19,737 bases of DNA from an uncultured Alphaproteobacteria bacterium (GCA_949298005.1 CASFUN010000002.1:1-19737), one strand, 5' to 3'; positions 1 to 9,483 are shown, counted from the stretch's first letter. The notes: generated from the sequence alone by a model not told the origin. Numbers and translations: made by a program.

Positions 1-558
1 AGAAAATTTAGCTCTAACATCATCCATATTTCTACACTGTTCAAATACAGTTTTAAAATTAGCGGCTGCTATCAATGTACAAATTGGTGCTCCACCCTGT
101 AAATTGGCAGTAACCAAATGGTTTTCTTTAGAAATATTTGGAATATTCTGCTCGCCCCATCTTTCTTTTGCTAATGGTCCACCGGTAATGTATTTATCAG
201 TTGTTCTGGAAGTATTTTGAATTATATGAGAATTAAAATTAATTATGTAACATTCATTAGTATTAGTATCTTCTACCACAACAACTGCATGACCTGCAGC
301 ATCAGAACCTGTTCCTGTATACTCAATGTGTGCAATTCCTACTGCTATTAAATTTTCAGGTTTTTTATATAAGCAACATGTATGCAAATGATCAAAGTAT
401 TGAGTTTTATATGGTATTTTTTTTAATTCCGCTCCGCGATAACCTCCATTATCATGTCTGATTTGATTAATAAAATCATCTCTCTCCATATCTGTTAGAC
501 CAACATGCCCAGGAGATTGATAATAATTAAATTTATTAAAACCACCGTGATAACTCAT
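1..558 (-). CDS. Candidate clan CE cysteine protease-like effector (3' end outside window)
   Basis: Reading from ATG at 558 to the window edge gives 186 residues with no stop; the C-terminus is missing. I do not recognise it by overall sequence. Residues H90 (in AGHAVVVVED), N107 (in YIINFNS), Q154 and C160 (LQGGAPIC) follow the order and spacing of the Ulp1/SENP and YopJ-type cysteine protease fold: His to acid position 17 residues, and Gln six residues before Cys, as in yeast Ulp1 (H514, D531, Q574, C580). The acid position is Asn rather than Asp or Glu. The segment around H90 is a run of hydrophobic residues ending in ED, as in the family's central strand. Members act as deSUMOylases, deubiquitinases or acetyltransferases, and intracellular bacteria secrete some into the host. 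No signal peptide or ribosome binding site is visible. It starts 28 bp after the 144-residue gene ends on the same strand, so the two may be co-transcribed. The assignment is inference from a short motif. Confidence 0.5.
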   Translation of the reverse strand, partial: MSYHGGFNKFNYYQSPGHVGLTDMERDDFINQIRHDNGGYRGAELKKIPYKTQYFDHLHTCCLYKKPENLIAVGIAHIEYTGTGSDAAGHAVVVVEDTNTNECYIINFNSHIIQNTSRTTDKYITGGPLAKERWGEQNIPNISKENHLVTANLQGGAPICTLIAAANFKTVFEQCRNMDDVRAKFS

Positions 559-586
559 ATGATTAAACCATTATATAATAATATAA

Positions 587-1021
587 TTAATTAATGATAT
601 TAAATGGGAACTTACTTTTTAGAAAATCTATCAAAGAACTGTTATTATCTAGAGAATTTACATAAGTATTTTCCTCTTCATCTAAAGGACAAATATAATA
701 TTCACCTTCATCTTCTTTACATAATTCTTCAGGTAATATGGCATAAAAAGTATGATGATTATAAAAATCAACTCTATCAACAACTATTGTTCCATGTATT
801 GGTCTTTCTTTTACAGCTTTTTCTATTATTTCCATTCTTTTTAATCTTTCTTCAAACCATTCCATATATCTTTTATCAAATTCTTCATCACTCATATCAG
901 AATCTGGATTAGGTTCCAGAGGCATATTATCCCAAATATTTTCTGGTGTATATCTTACCTCTTCCACAGGTTCGCTTCTCTTCTCAAAACTAGATGGTAT
1001 TTTTACGAAATTACTACTCAC
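587..1021 (-). CDS. Acidic 144-residue protein of unknown function, with a decayed paralogue at 15846-16131
   Basis: The GTG at 1021 is preferred over the ATG at 1066 because AAAAGGAG lies at 1029-1036, seven bases upstream of GTG, and the upstream extension looks non-coding. The product is 144 residues, strongly charged and acidic. An N-terminal motif IPSSFEKRSEPVEEVR (residues 8-23) is followed by an acidic linker (PNPDSDMSDEEFD), a probable helix rich in E, K and R (residues 45-72), a middle segment (HGTIVVDRVDFYNHHTFYAIL) that looks beta-rich, and a C-terminal helix. There is no signal peptide or membrane segment. The same N-terminal motif occurs in a broken gene about 15 kb away, so this belongs to a small paralogous family. 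It precedes the clan CE-like gene by 28 bp, so a partner or chaperone role is conceivable but unproved. I do not recognise a known family. Confidence 0.7.
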   Translation of the reverse strand: MSSNFVKIPSSFEKRSEPVEEVRYTPENIWDNMPLEPNPDSDMSDEEFDKRYMEWFEERLKRMEIIEKAVKERPIHGTIVVDRVDFYNHHTFYAILPEELCKEDEGEYYICPLDEEENTYVNSLDNNSSLIDFLKSKFPFNIIN

Positions 1022-1066
1022 AATCTTTCTCCTTTTAATTGTTATGACTGTAATAATATATAGCAT

Positions 1067-1290
1067 TAATTGTTTGTAAAGAAGAGAATAATTAATATTG
1101 ATATCTATCTTTAGTTTCCAATAGCTTTTAATTTTCTATTTAAGTTAAAAATCTATAACAACTTGATTTATGTAATCAATAATGTTGTTTACTTTTATTT
1201 GGGTTTTTCCCCTATATACATATTTAATATGTATATGGTTTTCTATTTTGCATACAATAAATTTAGCAAAAAATAATTATATCAGTAATC
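1067..1290. other. Non-coding stretch upstream of the decayed island
   Basis: This AT-rich stretch has no open reading frame of note. Apart from the 23-base palindrome at 1214-1236 I see nothing definite; the promoter for the minus-strand gene at 1021 should lie in its left part. Confidence 0.5.
1214..1236. promoter_or_regulatory. Perfect 11-bp palindrome, possible repressor operator
   Basis: ATATACATATT and its exact reverse complement AATATGTATAT flank a single central T. It lies about 60 bp upstream of the ribosome binding site at 1293-1300 of the decayed gene at 1308. A perfect dyad at this distance is typical of a helix-turn-helix operator; the AT-only composition, with one G:C pair per arm, makes a transcription terminator unlikely. 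Chance is possible in such AT-rich DNA. Confidence 0.35.
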
Positions 1291-1307
1291 CAAAAGGAGG
1301 CGAAAAA

Positions 1308-1613
1308 ATAACTGATTTTTTTTAAAAAGAATTTGCTGTCTCTTTTTATAAAAATAAAATAAACATAATAAAAAGTAAGTTAGAAATTCAACAAAAATAT
1401 GATGCATTGCTCCCAAAGGTCGCTATTTGGCAATTGCCTGCAAAAATCAAAAATTGCGGATATACTAAGAGTGATAATGGTGAAGCCCAAGCAATAGAAA
1501 AAGAATACTGCTTTTTACTTACTACATATCTTGTTGATATATATGAACAAGAGAATAATATATTGTTAGAGTTTGATAGAGTGTTAAGTAATAATAACTT
1601 ATTTTTTTACTAA
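1308..1613 (+). pseudogene. Short decayed gene, unrecognised, lost start codon and one nonsense codon
   Basis: A strong ribosome binding site (AAAGGAGG, 1293-1300) is followed seven bases later by ATA where a start is expected, then one continuous frame to TAA at 1611-1613 with a single in-frame TAA at 1323-1325. The simplest reading is an ATG-to-ATA change plus one nonsense mutation in a gene of about 100 codons. The product would begin TDFF-KEFAVSFYKNK and contain LLPKVAIWQLPAKIKNCGY and a hydrophobic-acidic stretch LLTTYLVDIYEQENN. I cannot assign a family. It is the first of several plus-strand remnants on the left side of the restriction-modification gene. Confidence 0.5.
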
Positions 1614-1644
1614 TTTACGAAAAATTTTACTAATTTATGAAAAA
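1605..1644 (+). repeat. 20-bp tandem duplication
   Basis: The unit TTTTACTAATTTACGAAAA at 1605 recurs at 1625 with one C-to-T difference and a period of 20 bases. It covers the stop codon of the decayed gene at 1308-1613 and looks like a slippage duplication. Confidence 0.6.
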
Positions 1645-1689
1645 TAAAAATTACAAAACATTCGGGATAGATAATGTTTGTGATATATA

Positions 1690-2021
1690 TAATAGGTAAT
1701 TGTGTTTTTTTTGGAAAGAACAGATGCATCGTCGCTTTGTGTAAGTGTATTGAAGAAATTTCCTGTTAATATTATTCTTAGATATATAATAGAAAAAAAG
1801 CCTGATTGTGCAGTGGATTTATAAATCATATAAGTCAAAATTCAAACAAAAAAAGATTAATATACAGGAAATTCTTATTAGGAATCTGTTTATGAGTTTT
1901 TTGACCAAGTAAAAAATATAGTCCAGATTTAACGGAAGAAGACATAGAAGCACTGAAAAAATTTTTCATATATGAAAGGAAGATTGTATCAAATCCCGAT
2001 CTGTTCGAATCGGAAGATTAA
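1690..2021 (+). pseudogene. Eroded plus-strand gene fragment, unrecognised
   Basis: Two pieces in different frames read like real protein: one with ERTDASSLCVSVLKKFP and ILRYIIEKKPDCAVDL, and one with SPDLTEEDIEALKKFF and ERKIVSNPDLFESED ending at TAA 2019-2021. Stops and frame changes separate them. The amino acid composition is balanced and soluble, unlike random AT-rich translation, which is the main evidence that this was coding. No family is recognised and the left edge is approximate. About 290 bp of further eroded sequence without a clear frame follows before the next recognisable start at 2308. Confidence 0.35.
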
Positions 2022-2307
2022 ATTGAAATTAAAAATAACTGTTTGTGAAAAACTGTTGTTATAAAAATTGAAATTATTGATTATACAGCAACAATATAAG
2101 CATAAACCGTTGGGTAGAAATATATAACAAAAAGTAAACCAGACGGAAAAACACCCAGAATACTGAAATAGCCATATCTTACTGACATGCATAAATCCTA
2201 TGCAAGATTGAGTCTGTCAGGAGAGATTGTATTTGTAAAGACATATTTTTATATAGTCTTGCTATGAAGTATTCTGATTTTTCCCCATAACAAAAAAGGA
2301 GTGTCAT

Positions 2308-4390
2308 ATGTCAAAAAAATCATATTTGGACAATATTTGCGAGCCCATAAACAGGGAAGAATTTGCAAAAAAGATATTTGATGTTGTAGTTGAAGCCGGC
2401 ATAAATACAACAGATGTATTTAATAATATGCCTAATGTGCTTTCTGATCATGAATATAAAATCTTATTTGCTTCGTATGTTTTCCGGTCAATATAGATTT
2501 GGTAAGTTGTACGAGATTAGATTCTCTGACATAGAAGGTGGTAAAGAAAACGAATTTCTCATTCAGGAATCGGTTATGACATATAAAAACAAAGAATATT
2601 GTTTTTTATAAAAGAAAAAGAATGTTTGATAAGTGTAGAAAGTCTGGAAGCTCATTACAAAAAATTAATTGAGATCGTTAATGAATGCGAAGACATCGCT
2701 AAGTTCACAGATTATACCGATTTGTATATGAAAAACATGAAAATGCAAATCAATCTACCTGGCAATCTATATTCTTATACGGCAGATGCTAAACAAACAG
2801 TAAAAAATACAGCTAAATGATACCGCAAAAAAACTTTCCTGCCAGGAAGAGAGAAAATAAATTATTATTTGCAAAATCTTTATTTGCATATTATCAGGGA
2901 ATAAGATTTTTAGAAGATGTACCAAAAATAGCCAGAAGGTTTATAAATATGGGGAAGTATATAGAAGGTAAAACTATAGAAATTGGTATAATTTGTTTCT
3001 TTAATTCTGATACAAAAACTGGTAGAAATGGTAAAACATACCGTATGAAACCGGAAAAAGAATATATGGAGCGGAACAGCTTTATAACCAGTTATGCAAC
3101 ATTAAATAAGAGCCTGTTAACGGATATACATGTGTTTTATAACCATTTTTACTATATTGACGAGTATGATTTTAATGATACGACTCCGGAAATGATGAAG
3201 ACGATTAATAAAAAACGAAGATCCTATATTTTCTGTAAGTATTATGTATCAAGGACAAAGAGAAGTAAAGAACGATTGTATGTTCATATTAAGTTGCCAT
3301 AACGGTAGAGTCCGTAATTTATTAATGGACAATGAAAGGTGTTTGGATGCTATTCTATGACCCTAACTTACAGAGAAAAAAACGGCAATAAACCGCTTAT
3401 AAATACAAATATGAAGAAGATAAGACGGTTGCTACTTTCTTTAAGAATATAAAAGCTATAAGCAATACGAAATTATTTAACGGACTGTTGAAGTGTAGCA
3501 AGGGCATAGAAATACCTTCATAATATTTTGTATCATCCGGTAAAGACGAGCTGGAAAACTTTACGACAGACAAGGCTTTGACAGAATATTATACGGACGA
3601 AAAACCAAAAACGAAGTAAAATTATTATTTCAGTTTTTGAAATAAAATAATCCGGAGTTTATTGTCAGCGAATCTCCAAATTGAATTAGCATAAAACTTT
3701 CAGTCAATAAAGATTTTGTAGAGCTTATATCAGAGTTGCGAGATAAGCGAGTAATAGAAACGGAATGTTCTTTGACAGACAATTTGAAGTTTTATGGAAC
3801 CATATAATAACAATGCCGGATCTTAATTCAACAGAAAAGATCAAAGATATATATGAAGAACCGCAATTGCTGAGAGAGACATATGCGAAGCCGAATACTC
3901 CGTTTGTTCAGACATGCCGGATCCAAACGGGCTGTTTGAAGGTGTAAATATTCCAAAAGAAAACTACATCAGCATGGCATATATCTTTATTTTCAAACGA
4001 TAACCTTCGCGGTTTCTTATTGGGTATGATCCTCTACAAGATACTGCGACAGAAGAAATTGCAAACATCAAACAAGAGACAATTAATTTCTTTGATAATT
4101 TACCAACATTTGGAATGGCAGATTCCGGGAACAAGTCAATTCATAACATGTTTTGCTTTGACTATGATAATAGTCCCGAAGCAGCAGAAGAATACAAGTT
4201 CGCTGTTTAATATGCAAAAAACAGCTGGGTTTACCGGAAAATATTGGTTGTGTACAATCGGATACAAAGGTGTTTATAGAAGACCCGGAGTAATCAGACA
4301 TAATGTTAATTTACAAAAGCTTCTAAGTTACAAGCAGCAAATGTTGCTTCAGAAAATGAGGCAACATCAATTGTTTTGTTCGTATTTTTA
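2308..4390 (+). pseudogene. Eroded plus-strand gene or genes, unrecognised
   Basis: An ATG at 2308 sits six bases after AAAAAAGGAG. Protein-like segments then follow, jumping between frames: 2308-2496 (MSKKSYLDNICEPINREEF...), about 2490-2611 (RFGKLYEIRFSDIEGGKENE), 2599-2819 (LEAHYKKLIEIVNECEDIA), 2817-3302 (161 codons, with FLEDVPKIARRFINMGKYIE), and more broken pieces near 3421-3620 (TVATFFKNIKAISNTKLF), 3690-3800 (NKDFVELISELRDKRVIE) and 4080-4210 (FFDNLPTFGMADSGNKSIHN). All run in the same direction, so they may be one gene of around 690 codons or two adjacent genes. At least six frame changes or stops are needed. I do not recognise the product; the residue mix suggests a soluble protein. 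It converges on the restriction-modification gene ending at 4462. Confidence 0.45.
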
Positions 4391-4461
4391 ACAGATGTGA
4401 CAGTGGGCTTTTCTGCGAAGTCCTTGTTTAGCACTTTGATAAAAAATCAATCATTCCAATC

Positions 4462-7400
4462 TTATTTTAAATCCAATTTAGGTAAGTTTTTGATAATTTC
4501 ATTGGTTGTCATACTTACTGTTATAACAGACAGTATCAAATCCAAAATATATCTTGGATTTTCATGTTCTAATCCCCAGTCATTCGGGTCATTTTTTATA
4601 CCGCTGTCTTTATCTGTTTTAATTTGGTATCTGTCCATAATCCATTCAATTGCAGATTTACCGTTAATGACATAGTTATATGCATCAAGTGGGATATTTG
4701 TAATTTTAATAGAAGAATTATAGATAATCGTTGTTTTATCTGCTTCACCCTTATTCTTTACAAATGCCATCTTTACCACTTTGAAATTGCCGGATTCTTC
4801 ACCGACAACTTTTACATCCGGGTATGCCGATACGGATTCATAATTCAAATGAAGTTCTGCTAATTGTTTTCCTGCTTCGCTGAATGCCAGGAAATCGTTT
4901 GGAATATAAACCAATGGGATTCTTGGAAGCATTTTCTTTAAATCGGCGGCAAATTGTTCTCTATACTCAACAGAGTGTAATAAACCATATACATAATAGA
5001 ATATGTCTTCTTTTGTGACTTTGTGCCCGTATATTTCACGACATTGGTTCAATATAAAATCAGTAATCGCATCCCGTCTGATATAAGTTTCTTTCTCCTG
5101 ATCAAACAGTGTTCCCGCACTACTATCATTTTTGTCATAGTAATATAGAGGAAAACACTGTGAAGCACCGTTAAAGCCTAAATCCGGAATATCTTTAACA
5201 ATAAGAGGAAGACCATTTTTCATAGCAGAAATACAAATACACATATTATTATATTCCGGAGTCGGGAATAATTTAGGTAATTGATAGACCATATCATTCA
5301 TATCACTACTAAAATAAACTCTTTGTTTTTGAAAAGGTCTGTATTGAGATAAAACTATTTTATTTTTATCATAAGTGTGCTTTTTATTTTTTGCCAAATC
5401 TTTCAATAATTGTCTGTTCCAAGATATTTTTTTCTTATCATAACAAATAGTATCGGTAGTTAAGGTATTGTAAAAATCTATCATGTTACGGATATTGTTT
5501 TGAATTTTTTGTTCAGAATAATTGTAGCACCAACTGTCTCTGGATGTTGCTAATCCTCTGGAATAAAACGGAGAAAACACGGTATTTCTATTCCATTTAT
5601 TATCTTTTTTATCTCCAATAGGAATAAAAGAGCTGAACAAATCGCTTCTTTGGTCTAACCAATCGCCGTGTTCATTTGGCTTTAATACTTTCCAACGCTC
5701 TTCTAGGTTGTCTATACATTTAAATTCTTCGATAATTTCTAACTTTTCGGTTCTTTTTAAGTATTTACCATTTAAGTATTCATTAATATCATAGTAGTAA
5801 ATGGTTGCCTTATCATATTTTACTTTTGGATTCTTTACCAAAACAGTAATGGCAACCCCGGTCATAATATCAAAAATATTTTGTCCTTCTTTTTTAACCT
5901 CATCTTTTGATTTTCCACGAATACCGCCTCGTAAATTAAAAATATAAATAGAATCAAACTCCTGTTCTAAACACTTTCTAAAACCGTCCATAGAGTTACC
6001 ATCAAGCCAACCGCTATTAGTGATAAAAGCAATAATTCCGCCATTTTTTCGGTCAATTCTATCAGAAGACCAGCGGAATGCTTTGATATAACTGTCATAC
6101 AAGGCATTTTTGTTTGTTGCTGTTCCTTTTTTTGCATAAGTCGCTTTAATTCTGCTATCTAATTTTGGGTATTTTTGGTTTTGGGCATTATCATTTGCAG
6201 ATTTTTGACCAACAGAATATGGCGGATTACCAATAATAACCATTACCGGCAATTTCTTTTGTTCCATAACTCTTTCCGAGTTTTGTGGCAATTCGTCTGC
6301 AAATAAACTGACAGCCTCGTCGGTTTCACCTAATTGGAATGTGTCCGTCAGACAAATACCATTAAATGGGGTATATGTGTCGGCATTCATTATATCGTGG
6401 TATGTATTTTCAATATTAATAGAAGCGATATAATATGCCAACAACACAATTTCATTTGCATGCAATTCCTTGGCATATTTTCTGGGCAATGCTTCTTTAT
6501 CAATCAAACCTGTTTGCAGCAGTCTCGTTATAAAGGTTCCTGTGCCTGTAAACGGGTCAAGAATATGAATGTTTTCATCAGACAAACTTCTGTTAAATTC
6601 TTTCTTTAATACTGCATCAACAGAATGATTTATAAAATCAACTACTTCTACAGGTGTATAAACAATACCAAGTTGTTCCACAACCTTTGGAAAGGCTGTT
6701 TTGAAGAACTTGTCATATAATTCAATGATTATTTTCTGTTTTTCTTCGAATGTATCTATACCGGTAACTCTTTCTTTCACCGATTCATAGAAATTATTCA
6801 GTGTTTCGCGGTCTTTGCTCATTGATTGTTCTTCTAACAAATCGACCATTTTCTGCAAAGATTTCGACACCGGGTTATTTTGAACAAATGAATAGTTTTC
6901 AAACAATGCTTCAAATACAGGTTGGGTTATTAAATGCTGGGACAGCATTTGGATAACTTCTTCCTCTGAAACGAACGGATTGATATTCTTCTTTAATGCT
7001 TCCCAGAACTTGTTAAATTCATCTTGGTGCCGACCAGGCACGGCAATTAATTCCTTGATTCTATTTACATATCGTTGTGCAATCTTTGCAACATCTTGTG
7101 CCCATTGAATCCAATATCGTTTTGAACCAACCTTTTGAACCATTTTTGCATAAATAACATTTTGCAATTCCTGTAATTCCGACAACGGCAGTTTTATTTG
7201 TGTGGCTTTTGGGTCATTTTGTTTTTCTGTCCTGTCTCCGTCTGTATCCGGTTCGTCACTTATACCAATTACATTTATTCTACCACCTTTGTGCTTATTG
7301 AAATTAATTTTATTTATTTCTGCATCAAATCTGTCGTCGTGTGCCCTTAATGCATTTAAAACAGACCAAACAACAGCATATCTTTTGTTGTTGTCTAATG

Positions 7401-9321
7401 CATCTTCTGGTTTTACACCTTCCGGAATCATAATTGGAATAATGATATAACCGTATTTTTTACCTTCGGCTGTTCTCATAACTCTACCGACAGATTGAAC
7501 AACATCAATCTGACTGTTCTTTGCAGCTAAAAACATAACAGCATCCAAAGAAGGCAAATTAACACCTTCGGAGCAGCATTTCACATTGGTTAATATACGG
7601 CATTTTTTGCTGTCTGCCTGGGTGTTGTTTTTTAACCAAGATAGCGATTCGTCTCTTTCGGAAGCCCCCATGCCACCATCAATGTGTTTTGATTCTACAA
7701 CAACTAATTTGTCTCGTTCTTCTTTGGTCAAACTTTTGTAATACTTATCTTTATTTTCATTGAACTTATTGAACATAGAAGTTATTTTCTTGGAATCTGA
7801 AATTTTTTGACAGAAAGCAACTGCTCTCTTCATGGGAGATTTATCATCATTAAAAGTTTCGTCTATATCTAAAACTCTTTTAGATAAAGCATTTATGCAA
7901 CCGATAAGTTTGCTGACATCATCCGCAAAAATTTCTTCTTTACCACTGCCTTTGCTTCCGGAAATATTTCCACGGAAATCAACAGGTATTTGCTCTTCTT
8001 TTAATGTAAAAATCAGGACTTTATAATCTGCCAATAAATTTTTTTCAACAGCTTTTCTAAAGCCAATTCTATATACAACAGATCCATAAATTGCTTCATC
8101 GTCCATAGAACATAGCAAAGCTTCTTTTTCTTCTGCTTTTTGTTTGCTTGAATCCGTATACAATCTTGGGGTGGCTGTCATATATACTCGTTTTTTAGCC
8201 AGTATATTTCCATTGTCGTGCACCTTTGTGAATGCACTTTCGTCATAAGTATCTTTTTCTTTATCTTTTAAAATAACACCTGTTGTTCTGTGTGCTTCAT
8301 CACAAATAATTAAATCAAATATGCAAGAATCCTTTTCTTGCCTGTTCATTTCCTTTTGTGCTTTGGAAATCAAATCTATTGATTGGTATGTTGAAAAAAC
8401 AACAATCATACCGTCTTTATGTGCAGATTTAGCATCTTGAAACTGCCGAATAATATTTTTTACATCAGTTGTCGCAGGTAATACCAAGTCAACAATACTT
8501 TCGTCTTCACCATCATCTTTTGTTACGGTGGCATCAGAGCAAATACATATCGGAAATATTGGCTTTTCTGATTGAGAAGTCCATTCCCGTAAGGTTTGAC
8601 CCAATAATGCAATAGAAGGAACTAAAAATAATACAGTGCCATTATTTTTTGTTTCTTGTTCGGCCAACTTTAAAGAAGTAAATGTTTTCCCTGTTCCACA
8701 TGCCATTATCAACTGACCGCGGTCTGCTGTTTTAAAGTGTTTCGCAAATGCATCCAATGCTTCCTGCTGGTGTTCTTTTAAAGACTTCTTTTGTTTTAAT
8801 GCATTCCCGGAACCGTTTACTAATTTGTCCCAATTAATATATTCAGAACTATTTTCTAAATCTGCTAAACTTATTCTGGAAACAGGCGGGTTTTGGTGTT
8901 TTATCGTTCGTTCTGCCTCTGAACTCCAGTTGTTGGTTGTGCTAATCCACAACCTTTGTTTAAACATAACCGTTTGAGAATTCTCATTTGAAAAACTTCT
9001 GCCAGAAGTTGCCAAAAAGCTGTCTACTCCTGCTTTATCAATTTTACTATCTTCCGCATAGCATTTGCACTGTATTGCCCAATAATCTCCTTCAAATGTT
9101 TGTGCAACAAGATCTATACCGGTGTCTTTTCCACCAAATTCCTTCCTAAATGGAAACTCATTCCATAGCCATATTGTTTTTAATGTGTTTTTATATTGCG
9201 GTTCTACTTGAAGATACTTTTTCATCAGTTTTTCAAAGCTATTTCCCTTGTCTCTCTCTGAAGATGCTTCTTTTCTAAATTTGCTCAATACATCATTAAA
9301 AGATAATATTACATCGGACAC
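4462..9321 (-). CDS. Type ISP single-polypeptide restriction-modification enzyme
   Basis: A single intact chain of 1619 residues combines nuclease, translocase, DNA methyltransferase and target recognition, the layout of Type ISP enzymes such as LlaGI and LlaBIII (each just under 1600 residues). An Mrr-like nuclease lies at about 25-165 (E30, D70, then QCK at 84-86). A superfamily 2 helicase follows at about 180-680: Walker A ACGTGKT (207-213), DEAH (341-344), TATPR (382-386) and motif VI QSVGRVMRT (609-617). A coupler region precedes an adenine-N6 methyltransferase with motif I DPFTGTGTF (922-930) and motif IV NPPY (1032-1035). The remaining ~500 residues should carry target recognition. GTG at 9321 is the start because AAAAGGAG lies six bases upstream (9328-9335). 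Sampled lines inside the gene run near 42% G+C, well above neighbouring native genes, indicating transfer. All key motifs are present, so it is predicted to methylate and cut DNA. Confidence 0.92.
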   Translation of the reverse strand: MSDVILSFNDVLSKFRKEASSERDKGNSFEKLMKKYLQVEPQYKNTLKTIWLWNEFPFRKEFGGKDTGIDLVAQTFEGDYWAIQCKCYAEDSKIDKAGVDSFLATSGRSFSNENSQTVMFKQRLWISTTNNWSSEAERTIKHQNPPVSRISLADLENSSEYINWDKLVNGSGNALKQKKSLKEHQQEALDAFAKHFKTADRGQLIMACGTGKTFTSLKLAEQETKNNGTVLFLVPSIALLGQTLREWTSQSEKPIFPICICSDATVTKDDGEDESIVDLVLPATTDVKNIIRQFQDAKSAHKDGMIVVFSTYQSIDLISKAQKEMNRQEKDSCIFDLIICDEAHRTTGVILKDKEKDTYDESAFTKVHDNGNILAKKRVYMTATPRLYTDSSKQKAEEKEALLCSMDDEAIYGSVVYRIGFRKAVEKNLLADYKVLIFTLKEEQIPVDFRGNISGSKGSGKEEIFADDVSKLIGCINALSKRVLDIDETFNDDKSPMKRAVAFCQKISDSKKITSMFNKFNENKDKYYKSLTKEERDKLVVVESKHIDGGMGASERDESLSWLKNNTQADSKKCRILTNVKCCSEGVNLPSLDAVMFLAAKNSQIDVVQSVGRVMRTAEGKKYGYIIIPIMIPEGVKPEDALDNNKRYAVVWSVLNALRAHDDRFDAEINKINFNKHKGGRINVIGISDEPDTDGDRTEKQNDPKATQIKLPLSELQELQNVIYAKMVQKVGSKRYWIQWAQDVAKIAQRYVNRIKELIAVPGRHQDEFNKFWEALKKNINPFVSEEEVIQMLSQHLITQPVFEALFENYSFVQNNPVSKSLQKMVDLLEEQSMSKDRETLNNFYESVKERVTGIDTFEEKQKIIIELYDKFFKTAFPKVVEQLGIVYTPVEVVDFINHSVDAVLKKEFNRSLSDENIHILDPFTGTGTFITRLLQTGLIDKEALPRKYAKELHANEIVLLAYYIASINIENTYHDIMNADTYTPFNGICLTDTFQLGETDEAVSLFADELPQNSERVMEQKKLPVMVIIGNPPYSVGQKSANDNAQNQKYPKLDSRIKATYAKKGTATNKNALYDSYIKAFRWSSDRIDRKNGGIIAFITNSGWLDGNSMDGFRKCLEQEFDSIYIFNLRGGIRGKSKDEVKKEGQNIFDIMTGVAITVLVKNPKVKYDKATIYYYDINEYLNGKYLKRTEKLEIIEEFKCIDNLEERWKVLKPNEHGDWLDQRSDLFSSFIPIGDKKDNKWNRNTVFSPFYSRGLATSRDSWCYNYSEQKIQNNIRNMIDFYNTLTTDTICYDKKKISWNRQLLKDLAKNKKHTYDKNKIVLSQYRPFQKQRVYFSSDMNDMVYQLPKLFPTPEYNNMCICISAMKNGLPLIVKDIPDLGFNGASQCFPLYYYDKNDSSAGTLFDQEKETYIRRDAITDFILNQCREIYGHKVTKEDIFYYVYGLLHSVEYREQFAADLKKMLPRIPLVYIPNDFLAFSEAGKQLAELHLNYESVSAYPDVKVVGEESGNFKVVKMAFVKNKGEADKTTIIYNSSIKITNIPLDAYNYVINGKSAIEWIMDRYQIKTDKDSGIKNDPNDWGLEHENPRYILDLILSVITVSMTTNEIIKNLPKLDLK

Positions 9322-9351
9322 GGGGAACTCCTTTTCACTCTAACGGTAATA

Positions 9352-9380
9352 ATCATATATTATGTATATAATAATTGCAA
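9352..9380 (-). promoter_or_regulatory. Predicted sigma-70 promoter of the Type ISP gene
   Basis: Read on the minus strand, TTGCAA (9375-9380) is followed after 17 bases by TATGAT (9352-9357). Transcription would begin near 9345 and give a leader of about 24 bases that contains the ribosome binding site at 9328-9335. Motif match only. Confidence 0.5.
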
Positions 9381-9483
9381 TACTTTGAAACAGAGAACAT
9401 AAAATATATTCAAAATTAAAATTTCTTGGATTGATTTAAATGGATTTCGAAGGCAGCATAATCGCACTGTAAAGGAGGAATGA

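Noticed and set aside
604..912. Plus-strand 102-codon frame opposite the 144-residue gene
   Set aside because: Its product is a run of leucine, phenylalanine and tyrosine typical of the antisense of an acidic, lysine-rich gene, and it has no ribosome binding site.
4341..4367. Seven-base stem (ATGTTGC / GCAACAT) as a terminator for the Type ISP gene
   Set aside because: The loop is 13 bases, there is no adjacent T-run on the relevant side, and it lies within the eroded convergent gene, so it is probably chance.
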